Source: Pseudoalteromonas haloplanktis ATCC 14393
GTDB taxonomy: Bacteria > Pseudomonadota > Gammaproteobacteria > Enterobacterales > Alteromonadaceae
Direction: 5' to 3'
DNA: 64,000 nt
Assembly: GCF_000238355.1 (NCBI RefSeq)
Contig: NZ_AHCA01000002.1
Span: forward strand, 496,001 to 560,000
The translations under genes were made by a program, and so were the position numbers. The notes below the pieces were generated by a model, which saw only the letters and a list, made by a program, of their open reading frames with translations, searched no databases and was not told the origin of the DNA. Position 1 is the stretch's first letter; the number at the start of each line of letters is the position of its first letter. This document shows positions 53,832-63,453 of the stretch, one piece after another.

Positions 53832-54617
53832 ATGAGCGCTGTGATCAAGACCCCTGAAGAAATAGAGAAAATGCGTATTGCCGGGCGCTTAGCGGCAGAA
53901 GTACTCGAAATGATAGAGCCACATGTCGTGCCGGGTGTAACCACTGATGAGTTAAATACAATTTGTCATAATTATATTGTTGATGTACAAAAAGCAATCC
54001 CTGCCCCTTTAAATTATCATGGCTTTCCAAAATCAATTTGTACGTCTGTAAACCATGTTATTTGTCACGGTATTCCAAACGACAAACCCTTAAAAAATGG
54101 CGACAGCGTCAATATTGATATCACTGTGATCAAAGATGGCTATCATGGCGACACCTCAAAAATGTTTCATGTTGGCACCCCAAACATTCAAGGTAAACGC
54201 CTTGCTGAAGTGACCCAGGAGAGCCTTTATTTAGCAATAAAAATGGTAAAACCAGGTGTACGTTTGGGTGATATTGGTGAAGCCATTCAAAAGTATGCAG
54301 AAAGCTTTAATTACTCAATTGTTCGTGAATATTGTGGTCACGGCATTGGCGCAGAGTTCCATGAAGAGCCGCAAGTAATGCATTATGGTCGTGCTGGTAC
54401 TGGTGAAACACTCAAAGCAGGTATGTGTTTAACAATTGAGCCGATGGTTAATGCCGGTAAACGCCAATGTAAACTGCTCAAAGATGACTGGACTGTCGTT
54501 ACAAAAGACCGCTCTTTGTCAGCGCAGTGGGAACACACACTACTTGTTACTGAAAATGGTGTTGAAATTTTAACGCTCCGATCAGATGATACAATAGACA
54601 GGATCATCGAACATTAG
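53832..54617 (+). CDS. map: Methionine aminopeptidase, type I
   Basis: A 261-residue enzyme (E. coli 264) that removes the N-terminal methionine. VNHVICHGIP holds the conserved His79-type residue, and metal ligands lie in VNIDITVIKDGYHGDTS, GHGIGAEFHEEP and LTIEPMVN. GGAG is located just upstream of the ATG. It is divergent from rpsB across a 273-base gap, as in many gammaproteobacteria, and lies 12 bases ahead of glnD. Confidence 0.97.
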   Translation: MSAVIKTPEEIEKMRIAGRLAAEVLEMIEPHVVPGVTTDELNTICHNYIVDVQKAIPAPLNYHGFPKSICTSVNHVICHGIPNDKPLKNGDSVNIDITVIKDGYHGDTSKMFHVGTPNIQGKRLAEVTQESLYLAIKMVKPGVRLGDIGEAIQKYAESFNYSIVREYCGHGIGAEFHEEPQVMHYGRAGTGETLKAGMCLTIEPMVNAGKRQCKLLKDDWTVVTKDRSLSAQWEHTLLVTENGVEILTLRSDDTIDRIIEH

Positions 54618-54629
54618 GAGCCAGCCCAC

Positions 54630-57248
54630 GTGGCATTACCCAATAAAGTAAAAAAGTTGCTTAGCGATGCTGAGCAACTCACTGATTACCGCGACTGTTC
54701 TAATTATTTTTATAAATGGTTACAAAATGAATTTTCAAAGCAACCCGTCGGTAATTTGATTAATGCCCGGGCTGAGTTTATTGACCGCCTGCTGATCAAA
54801 CTATTTCATGTTTTTGACTTAGCTCATGAACCAGATTTAGCCTTGATCGCTGTTGGCGGTTATGGCCGTGGAGAACTGCACCCTTATTCTGATATTGACT
54901 TTTTATTATTAGTAACAGAACAACCGAGCGATGAGGTGTGTGAAAAAATCGGCCAGTTTGTCACTATGCTCTGGGATCTTAATCTGGAGATTGGTCACAG
55001 TGTTCGCACCATAGAGCAAGCTATCGAACAAAAACGTGACGATGTCACTTTTGCCACTAGTTTACTTGAAAGCCGCTTACTATTTGGTAATCACATCGAA
55101 TATGAAAAACTCAAAGCTCATATTCTCGCCACTCCAATTTGGCAGTCAGATGAATTCTTTTTGGCAAAAGTTAACGAGCAACAATTACGCCATAAAAAAT
55201 GCCACGGCACAGCATACAATCTCGAACCCAATATTAAAGAAAACCCAGGTGGTTTGCGCGATTTACAAACCATTATTTGGGTTGCTAAAAAGCACTTTAG
55301 AGCCGAAACACTGCAAGAGCTAATTAGTCACGGCTATTTAACTCATGAAGAGTACCAAGAGCTTTCAGAGTGTTTAGAAAACCTTTGGAATATTCGCTTT
55401 GCACTCCATTTAGCCGCAGGGCGTTCTGAAAACCGTTTGCTATTTGATCACCAGCCATTAGCTGCCGATATCCTTGGCTTTGGCAGTGATGGTAAAGCGT
55501 CTGTCGAACGTATGATGAAGCGTTTGTTCAGAATTATGAGCCGTGTCCGTGAGCTGAACCAAATGCTGCTGTCGTATTTTGAGCAAAGTATTTTGCCTGA
55601 AAGTAACGAACAAGCGGTTATTGAACTTGACCGCAATTTTGAGCGTGTTGGCCATCAGATCCGAGTAAAAAATCCGTCGGTATTTTTTCGCCGTGATCAA
55701 TTATTTGTGCTGTTTGAACACATTGCAGACAACCCTGAAATCACCCATATTTACCCAAGTACTATTCGAACCATTCGCCAAGTGCGTCGTCGCCTTCTTG
55801 GTGATTTACAAGATTATGCAGCCTGTCGAGAAGCGTTTTTACGACTAGTAAAACACCCTAACGGCATGGGCCGTGCATTTACACTTATGCACAAGCATGG
55901 CATGTTAGCAGCGTATTTACCGCAGTGGCGTAATATTTTTGGACAAATGCAGTTTGACCTTTTTCATGCCTATACCGTGGATGAGCACACCCATAAACTG
56001 ATCAATAATATTTATCAGTATTTTGGTAAAGACAACATCGCAGAATTTCCTATTTGTTGTGAAATTGTCACCCGTATGGATAAGCCCGAATTACTTTATT
56101 TGGCTGGTATTTTCCACGATATTGCCAAAGGTCGCGGTGGCGATCACTCAGAATTAGGGTCAGTGGATGCGATTGCCTTTGCTAAGTTGCATCGCTTTTC
56201 GGCTTCTGATGGAAAACTAATTGCTTGGTTGGTTAGTAATCATTTACTTATGTCTGTGACTGCACAGCGTAAAGATATTAACGACCCTGATGTGATTAAA
56301 GACTTTGCCACACGAGTCAAAACAGAGCGTCAGCTTGATTACCTATACTGTTTGACGGTTGCCGACATACGTGCCACCAACGACAACTTGTGGAATGATT
56401 GGAAAAACACCCTACTGCGTGAGCTGTATCTACACACCCAGCGCGCTTTGCGGTTAGGGCTTGAAAACCCAATGGATCAGCGCGACCAAATTAGAGACAA
56501 AAAGCACCAAGCCAAGCAACGCCTTATCAATAATGGTTATGATGAAAATCAGATTGATTTAATTTGGAGCCGCTTTAAAGCTAATTACTTTACTGCCTTT
56601 AGCGAGCAACAATTATCATGGCACACTGAACACTTACTCAACTGTGACGATTTAAGTCAAGCAAGTGTTGCAGTATCTGATACAGCCATGCACGGCGGCA
56701 CACAAATTTTTGTTTATAGTCCTTACTCTGGTGGTTTATTTGCTCGCTTAGTGAGTGTTATTGGCTCTAAAAAAGCGCAAATTCAACACGCCCAAGTGCT
56801 CACCACACGTGACGGCTATGTATTGTTTAGTTTTGTGGTACTTGAAGTCAGTGGCGATCCAATTGCCAGTGCTCAAGCACAATCAATCAAACGGGGTCTT
56901 GATCAAGCTCTTGCTGATCCGAAAAAGAAGATTCGCTTTAAAAAGAATCGCTCTCAGCGTTTTAAAGACTTTAATATTAAGCCTAAGATCATTTTACGCC
57001 CACACCCGCGTAAAGATCGCAGTTTAATCGAAATTCAAGCGGTGGATATTCCAGGTCTATTAACTAAGATAGCCGAAGTATTCCAAGCGCATTTATTACA
57101 TATACACGCAGCACGGATCACCACAGTGGGTGAGCGTGCAGAAGATTTCTTCGTGGTATCAAATAACGAATACCAAGCACTTACAGACGAAGAACAAGCC
57201 AAAATTCACCAAGCATTGCGTAGAAAACTCAACGCAGAAACCGAATAA
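54630..57248 (+). CDS. glnD: [Protein-PII] uridylyltransferase / uridylyl-removing enzyme
   Basis: An 872-residue bifunctional nitrogen sensor (E. coli 890) that uridylylates PII when glutamine is low and removes it when high. The nucleotidyltransferase motif GGYGRGELHPYSDIDF is near 78-93; the HD hydrolase domain contains FHDIAKGRGGDHSELG (about 504-519); two C-terminal ACT domains (IFVYSPYSGGLFARLVSVI and LIEIQAVDIPGLLTKIAEVF) bind glutamine. The start is a GTG at 54630 with AGGAG upstream. It should also set NtrC activity at the sigma-54 nrt promoter far upstream in this window. Confidence 0.96.
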   Translation: MALPNKVKKLLSDAEQLTDYRDCSNYFYKWLQNEFSKQPVGNLINARAEFIDRLLIKLFHVFDLAHEPDLALIAVGGYGRGELHPYSDIDFLLLVTEQPSDEVCEKIGQFVTMLWDLNLEIGHSVRTIEQAIEQKRDDVTFATSLLESRLLFGNHIEYEKLKAHILATPIWQSDEFFLAKVNEQQLRHKKCHGTAYNLEPNIKENPGGLRDLQTIIWVAKKHFRAETLQELISHGYLTHEEYQELSECLENLWNIRFALHLAAGRSENRLLFDHQPLAADILGFGSDGKASVERMMKRLFRIMSRVRELNQMLLSYFEQSILPESNEQAVIELDRNFERVGHQIRVKNPSVFFRRDQLFVLFEHIADNPEITHIYPSTIRTIRQVRRRLLGDLQDYAACREAFLRLVKHPNGMGRAFTLMHKHGMLAAYLPQWRNIFGQMQFDLFHAYTVDEHTHKLINNIYQYFGKDNIAEFPICCEIVTRMDKPELLYLAGIFHDIAKGRGGDHSELGSVDAIAFAKLHRFSASDGKLIAWLVSNHLLMSVTAQRKDINDPDVIKDFATRVKTERQLDYLYCLTVADIRATNDNLWNDWKNTLLRELYLHTQRALRLGLENPMDQRDQIRDKKHQAKQRLINNGYDENQIDLIWSRFKANYFTAFSEQQLSWHTEHLLNCDDLSQASVAVSDTAMHGGTQIFVYSPYSGGLFARLVSVIGSKKAQIQHAQVLTTRDGYVLFSFVVLEVSGDPIASAQAQSIKRGLDQALADPKKKIRFKKNRSQRFKDFNIKPKIILRPHPRKDRSLIEIQAVDIPGLLTKIAEVFQAHLLHIHAARITTVGERAEDFFVVSNNEYQALTDEEQAKIHQALRRKLNAETE

Positions 57249-57257
57249 GAGGACCTT

Positions 57258-58085
57258 ATGTCAGATTTAAAAACAACGATTGAAAACGCCTGGGATAATC
57301 GCGATAGCATTAGCCCAAGCACAGTATCAAGCGACGTAAAACAAGCCATTATCGATGTACTTGAACTACTTGATAGCGGTGCTGCGCGTGTTGCTGAAAA
57401 AATCAGTGGTGAATGGGTAGTCCACCAGTGGCTTAAGAAAGCCGTGTTATTGTCGTTTCGCATTCGTGATAATCAACCAATGAACGATGGCGTAAACCAG
57501 TTTTACGATAAAGTACCGCTTAAATTTAGCGATTACACGCCGGAACAATTCCAACAAGACGGTATGCGTGTAGTACCAAATGCAGTAGCCCGTAAAGGTA
57601 GCTTCGTAGGTAAAAACGTTGTATTGATGCCATCGTATGTAAACATTGGCGCCTACGTTGATGACGGCACCATGGTTGATACCTGGGCCACTGTTGGCTC
57701 ATGCGCACAAATCGGTAAGAATGTTCACTTATCTGGCGGTGTGGGCATAGGGGGCGTTTTAGAGCCATTACAAGCTAACCCTACTATCATTGAAGACAAT
57801 TGCTTTATTGGTGCACGTTCTGAAATCGTCGAAGGCGTGGTAGTTGAAGAAGGCGCTGTGATCTCAATGGGCGTTTACATCAGCCAAAGCACGCGTATCT
57901 ACGACCGCGAAACCGGCGAAATCCACTACGGCCGTGTACCAGCAGGTGCCGTAGTTGTACCTGGTGCACTTCCATCAAAAGACGGTACTCACAGCCTATA
58001 CGCTGCTATTATCGTGAAAAAAGTTGATCAACAAACCCGCGAAAAAGTGGGGATTAACGCCCTACTACGCTCAATAGACGAATAA
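57258..58085 (+). CDS. dapD: Tetrahydrodipicolinate N-succinyltransferase
   Basis: A 275-residue trimeric beta-helix enzyme of the lysine/diaminopimelate pathway (E. coli 274). The N-terminal helices contain [21 protein letters not shown]; the hexapeptide section starts near [22 protein letters not shown], with [21 protein letters not shown] following. It lies 9 bases after glnD with AGAGGA upstream and has a terminator behind it. Confidence 0.97.
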   Translation: MSDLKTTIENAWDNRDSISPSTVSSDVKQAIIDVLELLDSGAARVAEKISGEWVVHQWLKKAVLLSFRIRDNQPMNDGVNQFYDKVPLKFSDYTPEQFQQDGMRVVPNAVARKGSFVGKNVVLMPSYVNIGAYVDDGTMVDTWATVGSCAQIGKNVHLSGGVGIGGVLEPLQANPTIIEDNCFIGARSEIVEGVVVEEGAVISMGVYISQSTRIYDRETGEIHYGRVPAGAVVVPGALPSKDGTHSLYAAIIVKKVDQQTREKVGINALLRSIDE

Positions 58086-58087
58086 GA

Positions 58088-58122
58088 GCTGTAAGCTTTC
58101 AGCCGTCAGCGATCAGCTGATT
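58088..58122. repeat. Diverged heptamer array in inverted orientation
   Basis: Read on the minus strand this is GATCGCT GACGGCT GAAAGCT TACAGCT: GCT every seven bases. It is the reverse complement of the style of repeat at 58241-58275 and brackets the dapD terminator with it. Confidence 0.55.
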
Positions 58123-58128
58123 TGAGTT

Positions 58129-58163
58129 AATAGCTGGGTTTGAGGACATCACTCCCAGCTATT
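58129..58163 (+). terminator. Terminator of dapD
   Basis: AATAGCTGGG and CCCAGCTATT make a perfect 10-bp stem with a 15-base loop, followed by TTATTTTC. Confidence 0.8.
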
Positions 58164-58240
58164 TTATTTTCACTCAATACTAATTAATGAGTTAAAACCA
58201 AATGTTTACTTTTCCCAGTCAGATCACAGATCACTTAACT

Positions 58241-58275
58241 GACGGCTGACGGCTGACGGCTGACGGCTGACGGCT
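58241..58275. repeat. Tandem heptamer array, GACGGCT x5
   Basis: Five perfect copies of GACGGCT in the gap between dapD and the convergent DUF2804 gene. It shares the core GCTGA with the AGCTGAT array at 27114-27141. Copy number in such arrays is prone to slip. Confidence 0.9.
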
Positions 58276-58289
58276 AAAAATACTCCTCT

Positions 58290-59309
58290 CTACCATTTCG
58301 CATAATGATCTTCGGTAAGTCCCCACTCTCCGTTGAGTGTGATAACTTCATTTTCGAGCGCTATTTGGCCATAAAAGCGGCCGAAGTGTTGCGTGAAATT
58401 GCTGGCGACGATGAATAAGTTAGTTTTATCTTGGCGTTTACCTGCAGGTTCAAAGGTGAGATTTATAATGCCGTCGTTTGAACGAAGTTGCCATTGTGTA
58501 CAATCATTCTTATCGACATAACGCTGAAACTTAAAATCAACCATATCTATTTTAGTTAAAGTGCCATCGAGCCACAGCGCATTTTCAGTAAAACCTGTTT
58601 CTACCACTCCGGCAGCAAGGTTTAAACCTAGACGACGGCCATCATCTAAAATACATGCTAAACTTGCCCAATTCCAATAAGTTTCTCGGCGCATAAAGCC
58701 TGCGCTCCAATCTACGCTTACCTGTGCTTTTATTTGCTCAAGCTCTATTTTCTTCCCCTGCCATTTTACAATCCCCGAACAAGGCAGTGCAGCGGCTTTT
58801 TGGGTAAAATGAAAACCGGTAAATCCTGCTCGTACGCACACTGCAAGAGGATTGTAATTTACTGATTCATTAATGACGGCGTGGATTTTCAAACCGGCTT
58901 TTAAATTAACCGTTACTTTACGCTGATGACTGTGTTCACAGCTGATAACGACACTATTTGCGCCCTTATAAAAATGCGCACTGCCAGTGTTTGGTTTGGT
59001 ATCAATAGCGGTGTTGAAGGCAAGTAAATTGGTAAAACTAAACTCCTCAAACTTCCCAGTATCAGGCTCAAATAGATACACAAAACAGTTACTAGCAATT
59101 TTCAAGTCAACGATAGCCAAGCCAATAATAAGTGTGTCACAGGTAAAACTAATAAATTGAAATTGATTAAAATGAAGTTTTTTCGCTAAAGACCCTTTAG
59201 GTTTTCCCATACTGTTGCGAAGATCAAAATCCAAATAGTTAATATCGCTAACGCTTTGTGGAAAAATCCCAAACTGTGCTTCTCCATGTTGATCTATCAA
59301 CTTTTCCAT
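58290..59309 (-). CDS. DUF2804 domain protein
   Basis: A 339-residue soluble protein whose blocks FRNS/DFDLRNSMGKPKG, FYKGANSVVISCEHS, DWSAGFMRRETYWNWASLAC, LGLNLAAGVVETG, ENALWLDGTL and a C-terminal FGRFYGQIALENEVITLNGEWGLTEDHYAKW (given here as FGRFYGQIAL and GLTEDHYAKW) match DUF2804. The family is found in many bacteria and fungi, and its fold is related to carotenoid-hydratase/lipocalin-like barrels. Function unknown. It has no signal peptide. It is convergent with dapD and divergent from the transporter gene. Confidence 0.85.
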   Translation of the reverse strand: MEKLIDQHGEAQFGIFPQSVSDINYLDFDLRNSMGKPKGSLAKKLHFNQFQFISFTCDTLIIGLAIVDLKIASNCFVYLFEPDTGKFEEFSFTNLLAFNTAIDTKPNTGSAHFYKGANSVVISCEHSHQRKVTVNLKAGLKIHAVINESVNYNPLAVCVRAGFTGFHFTQKAAALPCSGIVKWQGKKIELEQIKAQVSVDWSAGFMRRETYWNWASLACILDDGRRLGLNLAAGVVETGFTENALWLDGTLTKIDMVDFKFQRYVDKNDCTQWQLRSNDGIINLTFEPAGKRQDKTNLFIVASNFTQHFGRFYGQIALENEVITLNGEWGLTEDHYAKW

Positions 59310-59515
59310 TGTTTTTAAATCCGGTTAATTTTTAGCATTTAGGTATCTACAATTATATTGTGCGCAGTTTTTTATACCCAGTGGAGCAACTAAGCTATGT
59401 AGTTTTATCTAATTTGGGTAAAGAAAACAAGCGGCTAAATTAGCCAGCACTCGTTAGATGTAATAAGGTAAGTAAGCATGCTTTAAAGTTAGCTCTCAAT
59501 ATTAAGGATCAATAT

Positions 59516-61546
59516 ATGATGAAAAAGACCTTTCGCTCAACTCTTTTGCTGCCTGTATTCTTACCTGCAGTGTTAATCATTTTGTGTTTAGTGCTCGGTA
59601 CTATTAGTAACCCTGAACTTGCCGGTGAAGCATTTAGTGTTACTTTATCTTGGATAACTGAAACCTTTGGTTGGTTTTATATGCTATCTGTCGCTATTTT
59701 TTTGGTATTTATAGTCTCTGTTGCCGCATCAAGTTGGGGCAATATAAAACTTGGCCCAGATCACGCACAGCCCCAATATAGCTTTCCTGAATGGTTTGCC
59801 ATGCTTTTCTCAGCCGGTTACGGTGTCGCATTACTCTACTTTGGGGTAGCTGAGCCGGTGTTACACTATGCTTCCCCTCCCAGTGGCGCAGCAGAAACCG
59901 TCGATGCGGCTAAGCAAGCCATGCAAATAGCATTTTTTCATTGGGGTTTTCATATCTGGGCAATCTACGGCATTGTAGGTTTAGTATTGGCTTATTTTGC
60001 TTTTCGCCATGGTCTACCTTTATCTATCCGCTCTGCTTTATACCCATTAATTGGAGATAAAATTCACGGCCCTATAGGTCATACGGTGGATGTATTTGCG
60101 ATTTTAGGAACCCTATTTGGTATAGCAACCACACTTGGCCTATCAGTCACACAAATTAATGCAGGCTTACATTATCTTTGGCCCAGCATCCCGATAAGTA
60201 CCACAGTACAAATTATTGCGATTGCTTTGATCACAGCCGCAGCAACACTATCTGTTGTGGCTGGGATGGATAAGGGGGTAAAACGTCTGTCTATTTTAAA
60301 TATGGTGTTAGCGATCACTTTAATAACGTTTGTCTTTTTTGTCGGTTCAAGTATCCATATTTTAGAGTCATTTTTACAAAATACTGGCAGTTACCTAAAT
60401 GGTATCGTAGAACGTACTTTTAACTTACAAGCCTATAGCCGCAGTGATTGGATAGGAAATTGGACCTTATTTATCTTCGGCTGGACTATTGCTTGGGCAC
60501 CATTTGTCGGCATGTTTATCGCAAAAATTAGTCGCGGTCGCACCATTAGACAGTTTGTGGTTGGGGTTATGCTAGTGCCGACGATCTTTACTTTCTTATG
60601 GTTCTCTGTTTTTGGTGATACTGCTTTAAATCTCATCATGAATGAAGGCTTTGATACCCTCATTGCTGATGTGCAGGAAAATCATGCCGTCGCGCTCTTT
60701 CAACTCTATGAAGCGCTGCCTTGGTCATTCTTTATCTCGCTGTTAACCGTCATTTTAATCATTACGTTCTTTGTCACGTCTTCTGATTCAGGTTCGCTTG
60801 TTATAGATTCATTAGCTTCTGGTGGTAGTGTCGATACACCAGCTTGGCAACGTGTTTTTTGGGCTGTACTAGAGGGAACTGTTGCGGCAGTGCTATTAAT
60901 TGCAGGGGGGTTAAGTGCATTGCAAACCATGACAATCGCCAGTGCGCTGCCCTTTGCGGTAATTATGTTACTAGCAACCGTAGGCCTTTGGCGTGCATTA
61001 CGAATTGAAGGACACAGAGATAACAGCTTACAAGCACATACTTTGACAAATAAAAACACCGAGCTTTCGCACTGGAAACGACGCTTAGCTGCAATGGTTA
61101 CATACCCTGAGAAAATTGCTGTGCATGAATTTATAGGCCAGGTTGTCATCAACGCAATGAAATCAGTACAAGCGGAATTAAAAACTCGTCAATGGCAAGC
61201 TGTAGTTGAGTTTGACGATGTCATGGGCCGCGCATTTCTAACTGTATTAAGGCATGACCATGTTGACTTTGTGTACGATATTAGACTCACAGAGCATGCG
61301 ACTCCTAGTTTCGCCTACGCAGAGCTAAAACCCACTAATGATGATCCTCAACTTTACTATCGCGCTGAGGTATTTTTACGTCGTGGGGGTTTATCCTACG
61401 ACATTTATGGCTTTAATGAAGATGATATTGTTAAAGATATACTTGATCAGTTTGAAAACTACCTGCACTTTTTAGATAACAGCCCAGGTGAACTTCCATG
61501 GGACATGGCAAAACACGATGACATGTTAGATACTGATAAAGACTAA
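59516..61546 (+). CDS. BCCT-family transporter, BetT-like
   Basis: A 676-residue transporter (E. coli BetT 677) for choline or betaine-type quaternary amines. Twelve membrane helices fill the first 500 residues: SAGYGVALLYFGVAEPVLHYASPP near 95-118 is the family's signature, and GWTIAWAPFVGMFIAKISRGRTIRQF the conserved segment after helix 7-8. A 160-residue cytosolic C-terminal domain (ending YDIYGFNEDDIVKDILDQFENYLHFLDNSPG in parts) is present as in BetT and senses osmolarity there. It is not beside bet genes here, so the substrate is inferred. AAGGA precedes the ATG. Confidence 0.88.
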   Translation: MMKKTFRSTLLLPVFLPAVLIILCLVLGTISNPELAGEAFSVTLSWITETFGWFYMLSVAIFLVFIVSVAASSWGNIKLGPDHAQPQYSFPEWFAMLFSAGYGVALLYFGVAEPVLHYASPPSGAAETVDAAKQAMQIAFFHWGFHIWAIYGIVGLVLAYFAFRHGLPLSIRSALYPLIGDKIHGPIGHTVDVFAILGTLFGIATTLGLSVTQINAGLHYLWPSIPISTTVQIIAIALITAAATLSVVAGMDKGVKRLSILNMVLAITLITFVFFVGSSIHILESFLQNTGSYLNGIVERTFNLQAYSRSDWIGNWTLFIFGWTIAWAPFVGMFIAKISRGRTIRQFVVGVMLVPTIFTFLWFSVFGDTALNLIMNEGFDTLIADVQENHAVALFQLYEALPWSFFISLLTVILIITFFVTSSDSGSLVIDSLASGGSVDTPAWQRVFWAVLEGTVAAVLLIAGGLSALQTMTIASALPFAVIMLLATVGLWRALRIEGHRDNSLQAHTLTNKNTELSHWKRRLAAMVTYPEKIAVHEFIGQVVINAMKSVQAELKTRQWQAVVEFDDVMGRAFLTVLRHDHVDFVYDIRLTEHATPSFAYAELKPTNDDPQLYYRAEVFLRRGGLSYDIYGFNEDDIVKDILDQFENYLHFLDNSPGELPWDMAKHDDMLDTDKD

Positions 61547-61563
61547 CTTAACTAACCACGTTT

Positions 61564-61586
61564 GCAGCTGGCCGTGAGGCAGCTGC
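61564..61586 (+). terminator. Hairpin after the BCCT gene
   Basis: GCAGCTG and CAGCTGC pair around a short, partly paired loop, 17 bases after the stop. No T-run follows, so it is a weak candidate. Confidence 0.35.
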
Positions 61587-61612
61587 ATTCAATAACTACA
61601 TAACGTAGGAAT

Positions 61613-62197
61613 TTAATTCTCACAACTATACCCTGTTAAGTCCACCCGCTTAATTTGATCGCCTTTACCAGCATAATCATTATGCTTAATCACTAACGTA
61701 TTATCTTTTACGCTAAAACTAAAATGCCCTAACCAATCGAGAGTCACTATAGGGTTTAAAGTATAAAAGCCATATTCATCTGTGCACTGATATGAGAAAT
61801 AATGGGTAGCCTTACCGAATGCGCCAATATCAGAGGTATATACACTGATATTGTCCTGTTGTTGATAGTTGTTCGCTTGGGTGCCAAGCACCAGATATAA
61901 AGCACTTATAATCGCCAACACGATAAACTGCACACCTGCCACTATAAAAATGAGGCTATCAAGCAGTTTGTGATACCACGATCTAGCTTGTTGTTGATGT
62001 TGCAGATCTTGCTTTACTAATAAAAAACCGCCAATAGTCACCAGCAATAATTTAACGGGTATCAAATAGGCGCTGAACAAGTACATGGTTTTTGCATTGT
62101 GCCATTGCAGACCAAAAGCGGGGGGTATAAATAAGCTGTCTAGCAGCGGCAACATAATCAATAGGTACGCGATAATGAGTTTTTTACGTTTTAGCAT
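61613..62197 (-). CDS. Hypothetical membrane protein
   Basis: A 194-residue protein with about three hydrophobic helices in the first 120 residues (KLIIAYLLIMLPLLDSLF, LIPVKLLLVTIGGFLLV, LIFIVAGVQFIVLAIISALYLVL) and a polar C-terminal segment of 75 residues with two cysteines (YQCTDEYG, GYSCEN). It is not recognised. It lies between the transporter and the Mrp operon in its own unit. Confidence 0.65.
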   Translation of the reverse strand: MLKRKKLIIAYLLIMLPLLDSLFIPPAFGLQWHNAKTMYLFSAYLIPVKLLLVTIGGFLLVKQDLQHQQQARSWYHKLLDSLIFIVAGVQFIVLAIISALYLVLGTQANNYQQQDNISVYTSDIGAFGKATHYFSYQCTDEYGFYTLNPIVTLDWLGHFSFSVKDNTLVIKHNDYAGKGDQIKRVDLTGYSCEN

Positions 62198-62252
62198 TTA
62201 TTAGTGATGGCAATTCATGATGTGCTTGAGTGTACAAATAATAACGGTCAAT

Positions 62253-62282
62253 AAAAAGCCCGCTAGCGTAAACTTAACGGGC
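62253..62282 (-). terminator. Terminator of the mrp operon
   Basis: GCCCG (62258-62262) and CGGGC (62278-62282) form the stem on the minus strand, followed by TTTTTATTG. It lies about 30 bases after the mrpG stop. Confidence 0.7.
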
Positions 62283-62310
62283 ATATCAACTTAAATATAC
62301 TTAATGCTGA

Positions 62311-62643
62311 TCAGTCATCTTCAACGTTATCTAAGCCTTTAGTGCCGTCTTTGGCTTTTAGTTTATGATGGATAGCTGACTTTATCAGCATATAGCCGCT
62401 GATCGGGGCAGTAATTAGCAAGAAGATGGTGATCAATAGCTCTTTCACACTAATACCATCTTGTGCATTACTAAAAAACACCATAGCGGCAATCAGCACG
62501 CCAGCCATTCCTAAGGTGGTGGCTTTGGTTGGTCCATGCAAACGCATAAAAAAATCAGGCATCTTAATTAACCCAATCGAACCAATTAAGATAAAGGCAC
62601 CACCAATAAGCAATAAAATAGACACTAGCCATTCACTGTACAT
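62311..62643 (-). CDS. mrpG: Na+/H+ antiporter Mrp subunit G
   Basis: A 110-residue membrane subunit with three helices. LLIGGAFILIGSIGLIKMPDFFMRLHGPTKATTLG, split as GSIGLIKMPDFFMRLHGP and TKATTLGMAGV, is the MnhG/PhaG motif. ATG 62643 was chosen since GGGAG precedes it and the mrpF stop lies just ahead; ten more codons upstream would overlap mrpF. It is last in the Mrp operon. Confidence 0.92.
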   Translation of the reverse strand: MYSEWLVSILLLIGGAFILIGSIGLIKMPDFFMRLHGPTKATTLGMAGVLIAAMVFFSNAQDGISVKELLITIFLLITAPISGYMLIKSAIHHKLKAKDGTKGLDNVEDD

Positions 62644-62653
62644 ATGTACTCCC

Positions 62654-62923
62654 TTATTCGATGATATCGCCACGTAGCAAATATTTACATACCGCTACGG
62701 TGCTAACAAAACCAAGCATTGCAATTAACAACGCGGCTTCAAAATACAGCCCTGTCCCCATGCTCATACCGTACAAAATGATCAATGCAATGGTATTTAT
62801 ATACATAGTATCAAGCGCTAGAATTCTATCGGGCACCGAAGGACCAACCACTAAACGCCACAAATTAAGTAACAGTGATAGGCCAATCATAGCAAAGACG
62901 ATTAAAAAAACCGTTTCTAACAT
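62654..62923 (-). CDS. mrpF: Na+/H+ antiporter Mrp subunit F
   Basis: An 89-residue subunit with three helices; RLVVGPSVPDRILALDTMYIN is the MnhF signature and FVSTVAVCKYLLRGDIIE the usual end. Its ATG overlaps the mrpE stop, so translation is coupled. Confidence 0.93.
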   Translation of the reverse strand: MLETVFLIVFAMIGLSLLLNLWRLVVGPSVPDRILALDTMYINTIALIILYGMSMGTGLYFEAALLIAMLGFVSTVAVCKYLLRGDIIE

Positions 62924-63453
62924 TGAAAGATCTCCTTGAGTGGGGCTTCATAGCGCTGTTTGATGGTATTGATCAATGCTTGTTCATCATCTAAATCTAA
63001 TACATGAATTAATAAGTAGCGCTCTGTTGGCTCTTCACCTGGCGGTAATGACTCTGGTATAGGGTAAACTTCAGCACTCACTGTACCTGGTGTCAATGAT
63101 ACTGTACTCGCCAAAATAGTGATCGGCATTGCGTGAGTTAGATCGAGTGGAACCTTCACAAATGCCGGACGCAGCTTTTTAACCGGTCCTAAAATTAGCA
63201 GTGCAACTTGTAAATTTGCCGTAATAATATCAAACAACACTATTAAAAACTGTTTAACTGCTAACCCAGGTTTAATGATCAGCGGCTGTGGCTCACGAAA
63301 TGGAAAGGTGATCACAGGGATAAAAAAGGCAAACAGTACGGCCAAAATAATATGACCTGGCGATACACTGTTATTTAACAGTAACCACACAACAAAGAGT
63401 AATAAACTACGAAATGGTGTAGGTAACCAACGAAAACGGGATTCTAAACGCAT
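62917..63453 (-). CDS. mrpE: Na+/H+ antiporter Mrp subunit E
   Basis: A 178-residue subunit: two or three N-terminal helices and a cytosolic region with PAFVKVPLDLTHAMPITILASTVSLTPGTVS (in parts FVKVPLDL, LASTVSLTPGTVS), the MnhE motif, then HVLDLDDEQALINTIKQRYE. It overlaps mrpD by one base (TAATG) and mrpF by 7 bases. Confidence 0.93.
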   Translation of the reverse strand: MRLESRFRWLPTPFRSLLLFVVWLLLNNSVSPGHIILAVLFAFFIPVITFPFREPQPLIIKPGLAVKQFLIVLFDIITANLQVALLILGPVKKLRPAFVKVPLDLTHAMPITILASTVSLTPGTVSAEVYPIPESLPPGEEPTERYLLIHVLDLDDEQALINTIKQRYEAPLKEIFQC

